A DNA stretch of 64,000 nt from Bryum argenteum (lineage: Eukaryota > Streptophyta > Bryopsida > Bryales > Bryaceae), in contig CM073330.1 of the NCBI GenBank assembly GCA_037043015.1, positions 12,046,512 to 12,110,511 of the forward strand, in the 5' to 3' direction. Each line of letters starts with the position of its first letter. Position 1 is the first letter of the stretch. The notes under the pieces were generated by a model, which saw only the letters and a program-made list of their open reading frames with translations, did not search any database and was not told the origin of the DNA. Made by a program: the position numbers and the translations under genes. Shown piece after piece: positions 55,716-64,000 of the stretch.

Positions 55716-57345
55716 TCAGCAGCACCACCGTCTACAACAATTATAGACTGGTTGGCAGCAATAAATGACTGGTTGGCAGCAATAAATGACTGGTTGGCAG
55801 CAATAAATGACAGTGTTATGTATATATTGTACCACAACCTTGGCCTTCTTGGCACACTTCTTCTTCAGCGAGTCACACTGTATCATTTACCATCCATTTG
55901 TTCAATCAGTCATCAAATTGATGAGCAAAACCATTTGAACATTCTCAGCATGCCTTTTGTGTATTTTTACAATCATGGGTTTAGTGAATATAATTACTAA
56001 GGACTGACAGAAAAGTATGACTTATTTTCTCCTTTCTTGACCCTTAAACGTCAGTCAGGAACTGTATGTACTCGTAAGTATTGAAGTTTAGCAAGCACCA
56101 GCTTACACCTTTGGATCAACTAACATCTTTCTTTCATTTGAAGGTCATTTCAATCAATCATGTCCAAATATGACACCATAGACATAGAATATAGTGGCTA
56201 CCCACTGGCACCATGCGATGTTTAAGGGTCAACCCTTATACGTCATAGCAACCCACTGGTAGTCACTGCACTCTACATGTGTGGTGTTGTTTTTGAACAT
56301 GATAAGGTTCAGTTTGATTGAAATGACCTCCAATTGAGAGATGTTAGGTGAAGGATCTTCAATCCAAAGGTGTCAGGTGCTTGCTAAAGTATTTGATGCA
56401 TGTACTGTATACTACGGAGTCAAATACGTTCCTGTATTTACGGTTCCCATCTGACGTTTAAGTGTTAATCAACAGATTTCAAGAGTTCGAAGTGAAAAGT
56501 TCTTGCAGATGATAGTAACAAGGACATAAGAAGTACCTCATCTGCTTTTTTACAGAGCTTGGCGCAGCAGCAGTTTTTGCACTTCTTCTGTTTATGGATG
56601 AGACAGCATGTCAGCTTGTCCTTCTCCTTCTTGCACTTGTCCAACTCCTTCTTGCACTTGTCCAACTCCTTCTTGCACTTGTCCAACTCAATCTCCAAAT
56701 ACTTGATCTGATCAATCAACCAAGCCTACAGTTAGAATCATGTCTAAACAGTTCTCACTTATCCAAGCAGAGGAAGAAAAACTCGTGAATCTGTAACCAT
56801 ATACTTCAAAAGGTGCCACTAGTGACCACAGTATTCTACATGTATAGTGCCGTATTTGAACATGATAAGGTTTAGAACCTCAGATTGATTGAAATGACCT
56901 CCAAATGAAAGATGATGTTAGTTGAAGAATCTCCAATCCAAAGGTGTAAACTGCTTCCTAAGTATTTGATATATACATGTACTGTATTCTACGTGCCTGA
57001 ACATTCGGTTAACCAGAAGAGGAAGCTGCATACCTTCTCACTGGCAGGCTTGTAGTTCCTCTTGCACTTCTCAAGCTCCTCCTCCAGGCCCCGCTTCTCA
57101 TCCTTGAGCTTGTCCAGCTCACCCTCGTCGCCGGAGCTCCTCTTGCACCTCTTGAGCTCGTCCTCTAGGCGCGTGTTCTCCTTCACCAGGCGCGTGTTCT
57201 CCTCCGTCAGTCTCTCGTTCTCGGGCCTGGTAGTCTCCACGACGATCCACCAAGTCATTATCAAGTTCCACAACGAGGAGAAGGAATGTTTTCTCTCCCT
57301 ATCTTTTATCTCTTGCAACGTAGGCATCACATTGTCATCCCCCAT
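55716..57345 (-). CDS. novel Cys/Lys-rich coiled-coil protein, 3 exons
   Basis: Exons in gene order 57034-57345, 56537-56725, 55716-55877; GT-AG junctions, all phase 0, 220 residues. Exon 1: a hydrophobic run (SLWNLIMTWWIVV, about 24-36) then heptads (NERLTEENTRLVKENTRLED). Exon 2: three copies of LDKCKKE, then a Cys-rich cluster (CKNCCCAKLCKK). Exon 3: CDSLKKKCAKK then three copies of VIYCCQP and a NCCRRWCC end. Both peptide repeats come from 21-bp DNA tandem arrays (about 56625-56690 and 55744-55806). No family recognised; a membrane-anchored coiled coil or metal/disulphide-rich protein is possible. The second intron holds MITEs r and s. Expression is unproven. Confidence 0.6.
56041..56228. 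mobile_element. TTAA-family MITE r (188 bp), intronic
   Basis: Ends CCCTTAAACGTCAGTCA and (reversed) CCCTTAAACATCGCATG. The flanks are TTGA and TCAA rather than TTAA, probably decayed. Directly abuts element s. Confidence 0.65.
56233..56464. mobile_element. TTAA-family MITE s (232 bp), intronic
   Basis: Ends CCCTTATACGTCATAGC and (reversed) CACTTAAACGTCAGATG; left flank TCAA shared with r, right flank TTAA (56465-56468). A related segment without clear ends lies at about 56800-56990 in the other intron (both have GATTGAAATGACCTCCAA), and a fragment lies near 58990. Confidence 0.65.
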
Positions 57346-57422
57346 TGTCGCTAACCTCTCCTACAACCTGGGGCAGCTGAGAAAGATACAAAGGATACAA
57401 GGGAAGAGAAGTGATGGGAGAT

Positions 57423-57450
57423 ACGTCTCTCTCTCTCTACTATATACTCT
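57423..57450 (-). promoter_or_regulatory. TATA and GA-repeat upstream of the Cys-rich gene
   Basis: On the gene strand GAGTATATAGTAGAGAGAGA, about 80-105 bp before the ATG at 57345. A TATA box followed by a GAGA tract is common in plant core promoters. Confidence 0.5.
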
Positions 57451-57607
57451 TGTTAAAAATCACATGGGAAATGACGTATAAGTGAAGGCAACTTTCCATT
57501 CGTACGTTGGACTTACCATAAGCGATTTGCTTTGTGGTGGAGTAAAAATTTCAGTCTGAATTTTTATGAACAGGCACGTGGTTTCTAGTACACTGAAAAT
57601 GCATTAA

Positions 57608-58982
57608 CCCCTAAAATGGAGATGACCCGAATCGGGTCGATTGCCTTCTGGTCAGCTTGTGTTGATTCGAATATCTATCTCATGAAGTTCGAACCATTGG
57701 CAGGTTGTAGAGTTTTTCGATACCTTTCCGAAGAGTCATCTCATGCTTCTAAATTCTTCATACTTTAGGAGATATTCACGGTCAAAGTTTGAAAACACTA
57801 TTTGAAATCTGCCCGAAATTGCCCAAACTGCAGTATATGCTCAAAATCTGCCCAAAATTGATTAACCCCTAAGAGCCCAATCGACCATTTTATGGTCGAT
57901 CCCGAATTTTGAGGAGGTGTACCTGGATTGAAAAAGAATTTTTTTGGAATTTTTTTTAACATTCCAGAAGTTTGATAAGTTGGGAATGACATCCAATTTA
58001 CAAAACCCTGTTTGGATTCATAGATTGTTCAGAATAAGCCTTCAAACACAAACAGGGCAAAGTTTTCTTAGTGTAAAAAAACTTACTATTTTGGGAAACT
58101 AATAAGGTTCCTCATAAGTTACTTGTGGCCTCTCTCCATTTTATCATATAATATGTGACTTTAGCCAATCATAGCAATTTCCAATTACTAATAATAGAAA
58201 TTACATTCTATATTGATTTTCAAAGTTTTACTCTCTTTAATTAATTTTGAAACACATCTTACTTATTTTAGGACATTTAATCGTATAGATCTAATTTAGG
58301 GTTTAAGGTCTTTATACTATTGTTAGAGCGCTACTTCATAAGAGTTACCAAATCCATATTTTATAACACATCTAAGTTTTTCTTCAAACCCCTTGGGCCT
58401 TTAGGGGTTAAAACGCAGAAACTTCCAAAATTCACAAAAAATTGAGATTTTACTTTTTTTTCAAGTTTTGTTTTTTGTACATGTAGTAAGGCATGATCTT
58501 ACCGTTCGGATCTTCAATCCAACAACTCTTTGCACGCCTTTTTAATTGTTGAAAATGGGCCTTTGTATTTCAATTTCAGCATACCTCCATGTGAAAGATC
58601 AAGCATTTCTTTAGGTTTTGTAGGTCGCATGGGGGTAAAAATTGCATAGACATGTTCCTAACTCACCTAGGAACAAGAAGGTGAAGAGCCTCATGTCAAA
58701 TTTCCTTTAAAAAATGGTTTTTTTGACCCCCAAAACAATTTTGACTTTGCCATTCTACAACATGGAAAAAAAACTTTTTTTTCAACTTTCAACGTTATGA
58801 TCTCACAAATGGTGAGGAAATTAAATTTTAAGATTTGGTATGCATATACATGTACAAGTTAAGTACTAGATCATACAATTACATACTTCAAAACTTGTCA
58901 AAATTCAAAACTTTACATCTTGCATCAAAAGAGAGCAGTTTTGAGGGTTTTTGGCTGTTTTGAGGCTCCTCACCTTTGGGGG
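57608..58982. mobile_element. TTAA-flanked MITE n (about 830 bp plus nested o)
   Basis: Ends CCCCTAAAATGGAGATG and (reversed) CCCCCAAAGGTGAGGAG; TTAA at 57604-57607 and 58983-58986. Inverted relative of l, including a shared CGACCC palindromic sub-end (GACCCGAATCGGGTCGAT near 57625). Confidence 0.85.
57866..58407. mobile_element. TTAA-flanked MITE o (542 bp), nested in n
   Basis: Ends CCCCTAAGAGCCCAATC and (reversed) CCCCTAAAGGCCCAAGG; TTAA at 57862-57865 and 58408-58411. The matching place in l has one TTAA and no insert. Confidence 0.94.
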
Positions 58983-59398
58983 TTAAAATAAAGCATGGAC
59001 CTTACACCTTTGGATTGAAGATTCTTCAACCAAACATGTTTTTTTTTCTTTTTTCTTTTTTCTTTTTTTTTTTTTTGGACACAAATGAAAAGGAATTTCA
59101 TTCCAAAAAAAACCGAGACCACAACCAAAGTAGTGTTAGGACAGCCAACAACTAATATTCACCTACAAGGAGGCGGAGGACTAAGACACTAAGAACACGA
59201 TGTCGTAGTCCAGTGGTTCATAATTCCTTAAGATAACCAATATTAACCTTAAGCGAGCCCCCCTAACCAGCTGGTTCCAGGAATTTTCATCATGTATTAA
59301 AACTTCCTAGATCTAGAAGAATACAATTACAATACCTTAGCCCACTCGGAAGGGTAGCTTCCCAAGTACTTAGATAATGAGTAACCCCAAGCGTTTAA

Positions 59399-59801
59399 CC
59401 CCTAAACGCCCAAGGGGGGTAATGCTGATTTTTTCAAAATTGAGTAAAAACAAATAAAAGATGAAAATGGAAAATCCAACCGTAGGATCTTCTTTGGAGC
59501 ATGGCAATTAGTATGAACGCCAAGTTGCATGCCATTTGGAGCTATGGATTTCAAGATCCATGCAAAAAAGGGGTGAAGATCACACCACCAAAACTTCATG
59601 AAAAATCTCTTTTGCCCACTCTCACAAATTGAGGATCAAGGTTTTTACTATTTATCCAAGGAGGGAGTAGATTTAACCCACCGAGGAGTTGAGCAAAAAA
59701 AACGGCGGATGAAAAATCGATGGGATGAAAGCCGGGTTGTGCACCAAAGATGGAGGCTCACATCCAGAATGTCGAAAAACGACACTGTGGGCACTTAAGG
59801 G
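59399..59801. mobile_element. TTAA-flanked MITE p (403 bp)
   Basis: Ends CCCCTAAACGCCCAAGG and (reversed) CCCTTAAGTGCCCACAG; TTAA at 59395-59398 and 59802-59805. Inverted copy of m. Carries ATCCAACCGTAGGATCTT at 59474. Confidence 0.93.
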
Positions 59802-59997
59802 TTAAATTGAACTCTGTTGAGCGTCAGAGTAGTTTTCCAGTAAGTTTTTACAATGCCTAAAAAGTCAGTGTGCACAGTTCTCAGATCCCAGAGGCCACAA
59901 TCTAATTCTACACCATGAAAATAGTTAAAGGTTGCAACAAGTTTACTGGATTAACGTATATTCAAGTGAAAGACTGGTAAACTAGTTCTTCAACTGC

Positions 59998-60140
59998 TAA
60001 CCAAGTCGTTCAATGGTACTATTGACATGTGATTTGTTCAACAAATATTCTTCAAATGGTGATGCTAACCAAGTCCTTTTATGGTACTATTGACATGCAA
60101 ATCGATCAACAAATATTCTTTAAATAATGATTCTTGGTCA
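59998..60140. repeat. 62-bp tandem duplication
   Basis: CTAACCAAGTCGTTCAATGG ... ACAAATATTCTTCAAA occurs twice in tandem with a few differences (second copy from about 60065). No coding signal. Confidence 0.7.
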
Positions 60141-60375
60141 AGGCTTACAGGAGGTGGATATAGGAGGTCACCCACTAAACATCAACAACACACTTCAAAG
60201 ATTCAGAACCGATTCACATTTCATTTACAAATATGAAATCAATTGGTTGAACTTATAATTCTATTGATAATAATTGAAAAGTAATCACGTATATTATTCT
60301 AAACAAATCACGTATAATATAATAAATTACACTATTTTATTTTATTTGATTCTCCCATCTCTGCACAGTGCTGAA

Positions 60376-60609
60376 CCCTTAAAGGTCAGACCCAGCCTGA
60401 GGGGTTGGGTTTTTTTTTGAGAGAATCTTGCTCATAACTTACACTCCATTATGCCAAATGGAATTTTTAGAATTCCAAACTGAGCACCTTAAAGAGATCT
60501 ATACTTTCTTAGAATAGAGCTCAAGCAAATTAAAAATAGAATAATGCTAAAAATGGAGTTTAAAAGAGATTTTGGGTGTGGTATCAGGAAAGCATATGAC
60601 GTTTAAGGG
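60376..60609. mobile_element. TTAA-family MITE q (234 bp)
   Basis: Ends CCCTTAAAGGTCAGACC and (reversed) CCCTTAAACGTCATATG; left flank TGAA (mutated), right flank TTAA (60610-60613). Same size class as d. Confidence 0.75.
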
Positions 60610-60675
60610 TTAACCTATTGTTTATGGGAGGTCTTACCAGAGCGAATATTATGACAATAATATGCAAGCATCAAT

Positions 60676-60882
60676 GCCCTTTGGGGGGATACTATGTCAA
60701 GTATCTTCAAGGCACTAGTAACTAGGCTAGAAACTAGCCTAGTTATAGTGTCCACCCTCGAGAGGGGGAAGTAGTATTGTTCCAATTTCCCCTTGTCCGG
60801 TGGCCATCGGGATATTAGCATTACGAACGGACACTTCATTCACGCCGGCCCCTTAGAAAGGGACCGGAGTTTCTATCTATCT
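60676..60882 (+). mobile_element. SINE-like retroposon, copy 2 (full length)
   Basis: 207 bp from GCCCTTTGGGGGGATACTAT to GGAGTTTCTATCTATCT, with perfect 12-bp target duplication GCAAGCATCAAT (60664-60675, 60883-60894). Contains stem-loops: AACTAGGCTAG / CTAGCCTAGTT with AAA loop, CCCTC-GA-GAGGG, GTCCG...CGGAC and a 3' CCGG-CCCTT...AAGGG-CCGG hairpin before the TATCTATCT tail. No clear tRNA-type A/B boxes. A minus-strand frame across both copies is a by-product of conservation. Confidence 0.85.
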
Positions 60883-60970
60883 GCAAGCATCAATTACTTT
60901 CGATACTACATGTCTGAAACGGACATTACGAACTAAAGTCTTCTTCTCACACGCTTTGAAAACAAGTTTT

Positions 60971-61110
60971 TATAGACAAGTAAAACTGGTACAGACAAAA
61001 TCAAAATTGGTACAGACAAGTAAAATTGGTACAGACAAAATCAAAATTGGTACAGACAAGTAAAATTTTGTCTGTACCATAATAACAAATTTTGTCTTTT
61101 TTTACAGACA
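60971..61110. repeat. 40-bp tandem repeat with inverted tail
   Basis: Unit GGTACAGACAAGTAAAATTG followed by GTACAGACAAAATCAAAATT, about 2.5 copies, then TTTTGTCTGTACC inverted. Could form a hairpin. Confidence 0.8.
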
Positions 61111-61542
61111 AGTTCACTTGGTACACAAGTTCACTTGTTTAGTTTTGTACAGACAAAATAAAGGTGTTTCCACCATATATTGTTGTGTACAGACTTTATA
61201 TTGTCATGATGACAGAGTCTTTGTATTGGGTCCCGCAGCGAATTGCTCAAAAGGTCCAATGACTTATCTACTTTTGAGTTCACACTTGCGTGCTTCTCTG
61301 GGTTTCCTCATTCCGCATTCACACTAGCCTGTATTTGTGTTTTTCGAGCGTGCTTGTCTATTAGGGTTTTTGCGTTACTGTGCGTGCACCGATTACTCAG
61401 TTTACTACGAACGGTGATCCTCGTGCTTTGTAGCGGCCATTCGCTTTGTAGCGCACATTGTATAGCATGTTTGCCTATAGTGCGTTTTCTCTCATCTCCT
61501 GTTTCTCGTCCTGCTCCTGGGCGCGCGCCCTTATTGCCCGCC

Positions 61543-61900
61543 ATGGTGTTCAAGAGCGACTACTCCAAATTCGACCAGGAAGTGCCCGAGGACTTCGACC
61601 CTGCCAAGCTCTATGCCGATCCCGTGGCCATGCTGGAGCACCGCGAGTACGTCGTCCGCGAGAAGCTCATTCAAGTGGAAACGGCCAAGATCCTGCGCGA
61701 GCGCCTGCATCACTGCTGCTGGGAAAGAGGACGTCAACCACTACCCGAAGTGCCGCCCTTTGGTTAAAAAGTACATGGCCTCGTTGCAGAACATCGGCTC
61801 GGGCAAGGACGGTCGCCCTGCATATCTCAACAATCTTGAAGCCGAATCGAATCCGAATCGAAGTGAAGAATCCCTCCTATCCTTCTCTTTGCTAGGTTAG
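61543..61900 (+). pseudogene. NDUFB10-like (complex I PDSW subunit), frameshifted
   Basis: ATG at 61543 opens 74 residues: DFDPAKLYADPVAMLEHREY and VREKLIQVETAKILRERLHHCC match plant NDUFB10 (mitochondrial NADH dehydrogenase, membrane-arm beta subcomplex). The homologous continuation (KEDVNHYPKCRPLVKKYMAS, GKDGRPAYLNNLE) lies in another frame from about 61717 to 61900, so one small indel in the run TGCTGCTGGGAAAGAGG breaks the frame and gives a stop at 61765. No introns interrupt it. Either a processed or damaged copy, an assembly error, or a real gene with an unusual splice. The conserved Cys residues (HHCC, KC) are present across the two frames. Confidence 0.75.
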
Positions 61901-64000
61901 GGTTCTGTCCTCCTCCTCGGATGTGTCCAAGACTGGCTAGGGTTTTTTTCTCCTCTTCTCGCCCATCCCTTCTTTCCTTCGTTGCTGGGCAGGGCGTGAA
62001 GCCACTGCGGAATCAAGCACCTTTTCAGAGGGGAGGTTCAAGACTCGGTAAGGCTCCTTTTTCCTCCCCTTCCACATTCTTCTATGGTTTTCGCTCGATC
62101 GCTTCATTTTGTTCTGATGTCGGAATTGTGTGCAGGTCGTGAAGTTGCAAGTCAGATTGCAGCGGTGGTAGCAGCTGCCTTCTTCCTTTGCCGAACGCAA
62201 CGTTCCGCTTGAGTAGCTTATGTCTGCTTGCGAAAGCGTCGAATGGCAGGTAAGCTTCTTTTTCTCTAATACCTTTCATTAGCGCATTACATCAGGGTGT
62301 TGATCGGAGGTTATATCTTAGATTTAATCCATGTTCGTTTTTGTGATAGTTCACATTCTTCTGCTCTGTAAATTAGTCTTCCACTCAAACTGTTGGAATG
62401 CGAGATTAGAAATGGCGTGGTCCTTATTTGGTGGGCTTGAGTCAGTATGAGTACAATTGACTTGTATTTTTCATTTTTTTAGTCTTGAATCATGACAGGC
62501 CCTGATTTTGATTAGTATTATCACCATTTTAGATGGAACTTGGTCCTCTTGTTTGAAAGTCACAGCAACCTTGCATCTCCAGAATCAGAAGAGAGAGTGC
62601 TGTATTTAAGCATGATTCTATCAGGTGATAGTTGCATATTTTAAAGTACAATGAGCTAGCTTACTTGAAGCTTTGTCGAGGGTCTGAACATTTGGAAGCT
62701 GAATTGTTGCTTTTCAGTAGCGGAATCTGGCTTAGGATTTTGGTTGATTATATCGCGACGGGAACTCTTTGAGAAATATGAAAACTCTCACTAACTTGTA
62801 AACTGCAATAGTGGTTAGCTTGTTTCCGTTGATGTCTGAACTTTTGAATTTGCTAATGTCTGGAAGTTTTGGTAATCAGGCAATCCAGGAATTGGACTGG
62901 AGCAAAATCTATATAGCTTCGAATTTGGAGAATGTGGAGAAACATGGATCTGAGGTTGAGGTAGGGCACACCTGCGTATGTTCACAGAGCATGTAAGGCG
63001 AGTCTTGAGAAACTTAGTATGAATTGCAATGATCTCAATTACTGGCATCGTATTGATGCGAAGACGCTTATCGAAGATACAGTATGTGCTCCTTCGAGTA
63101 CCTGAATTCTGCTTGCTTGTGATGTGTATTCAATGAAGAGCTCCAGCAAAAGAGAATGTGCATCGCTTTTAAGCATAACTGTATCACAGACATCAAGTGT
63201 TTTTATTTTGATAGGATATTGTTGTATATAGTGTGGGTGTTTCTTGAAGATTTGGTTATATGAAGCAGTTCATATCTGCTTATGAAGAAGTGCTAATTTT
63301 ATCTTACTCAAGGGTCACATGAAAAACTTTTGTTTTTTAACTGTGTTCGTGTTTGGTATAGCCTTGCATTTCAGCCTTTGGCAGATTCGTTGGAGTTGGT
63401 GCACAGGTGTTCTATTCATGCACCCAAGTTCCAAATTACTCAAATTACTAGATACTTACGCAAATTACTCAAAAGCCTTCATTCAAAAGCATTTATATTT
63501 TTCCACATTTGTACATTTTCTTCAGTATTTTTTCAAAGACTCAAAAAGCCTTCTTATGGAAGCACTCAAGAAGCCTTCTTATGGAAGCACACAAAAAGCC
63601 TTCATTAAGAAGCATTTATGTTTTTTACATTTCTACATTTTCTTTAAAACCATTCGAAGACCTAAAATCGTGAACTCCAAAGCTTGTATTCAAAAGCCTT
63701 AACAGTGTCTACATTCTTACAATTTTTAGAAACTATTCACATCTTCTTAGAGGCACTCTCATGTTTCTTAAATTGTCCAAACTACTCAAACATATTTACT
63801 CATAATCATTTATCCAAAAATGTATCATCAATTGCTTACATTGGGAGGCATTCATTAAAAATATTGTTCCAAAATACATTCTTCAAAAAAGAATGTATTT
63901 ATAAAGACTTGTTGAAAGGTTATTAATCATTAAATCATTTCTCAAAAGTTGTTAATCCAAGAAATTTAGTCATTTTTTACATCATGAGTGAAAATTTTAC
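61901..64000 (+). other. possible start of another gene; repeat-rich tail
   Basis: 61901-62250 looks like a leader (TAGGGTTT, pyrimidine-rich, strong donors at about 62049 and 62250) with an ATG at 62220 opening a ten-codon exon, MSACESVEWQ, before gtaagc. A phase-compatible exon follows at 62880-62960 (AIQELDWSKIYIASNLENVE). I do not recognise the protein. From about 63430 to 63720 there are loose tandem blocks with AAAGCCTTC and AAGCATTTAT (period about 130 bp); beyond that only AT-rich DNA. Confidence 0.35.

Noticed and set aside
55625..55855. Alternative reading (SFIAANQ)x3 of the 21-bp array on the minus strand
   Set aside because: The frame (VIYCCQP)x3 joins in phase to the upstream Cys-rich exons and ends in a matching Cys-rich tail, which fits better.
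61543..61767. Complete 74-residue NDUFB10 as a normal short gene
   Set aside because: Conserved C-terminal half continues in another frame beyond the stop, so the short product is a truncated form.

Overview
The window looks like nuclear DNA of a land plant (or close streptophyte relative). The evidence is an Arabidopsis-type TTTAGGG repeat, plant-type introns, and plant gene families: an APD-type RING E3 ligase, a secreted SBT-type subtilase, a plant Hsc70-interacting protein (HIP) and complex I NDUFB10. There is also a Ty1/copia retrotransposon and several CACTA-type elements. An expressed-looking AIM24-family gene and the repeat content hint at a non-flowering lineage, but the species cannot be named from the sequence.

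Layout. 0.5-8.7 kb is gene-rich: an intronless AIM24-like gene, then an 11-exon APD-like membrane RING ligase with a long repeat-bearing leader. 9.6-15.7 kb is one complete copia element with 225-bp LTRs and a GAAAT target duplication; its single gag-pol frame carries four stop codons. 16.5-18.8 kb is an intact intronless subtilase (minus strand). 18.8-25.2 kb holds MITE pairs, foldbacks and a small CACTA-like element. 25.3-29.9 kb is the HIP co-chaperone gene (11 exons, minus strand; all phases close to a 448-residue protein) with a heat-shock element upstream. From 30 to 61 kb the DNA is mostly layered non-autonomous transposons, with three gene-like islands: a Q-rich fragment (53-54.3 kb), a novel Cys-rich coiled-coil gene (55.7-57.3 kb) and a frameshifted NDUFB10 copy (61.5-61.9 kb).

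The main discovery is a family of about 17 non-autonomous elements (72 bp to about 1.3 kb, up to 2.3 kb with a nested guest) lying between 24.8 and 60.6 kb. They share short terminal inverted repeats of the form CCCYTAAA(N)GYCC and are flanked by TTAA. Target duplication is shown inside the window by two filled/empty site comparisons. This is the signature of piggyBac-superfamily MITEs, which I do not know as an established component of land-plant genomes. No transposase was recognised here.

Other points of interest are a 12-bp-TSD SINE-like retroposon with two nearly identical copies, three CACTA-type elements with clean 3-bp duplications, and a copia primer-binding site that fits the anticodon region of tRNA-Ile. 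A tandem segmental duplication (37.4-43.1 kb) dates several insertions relative to each other.
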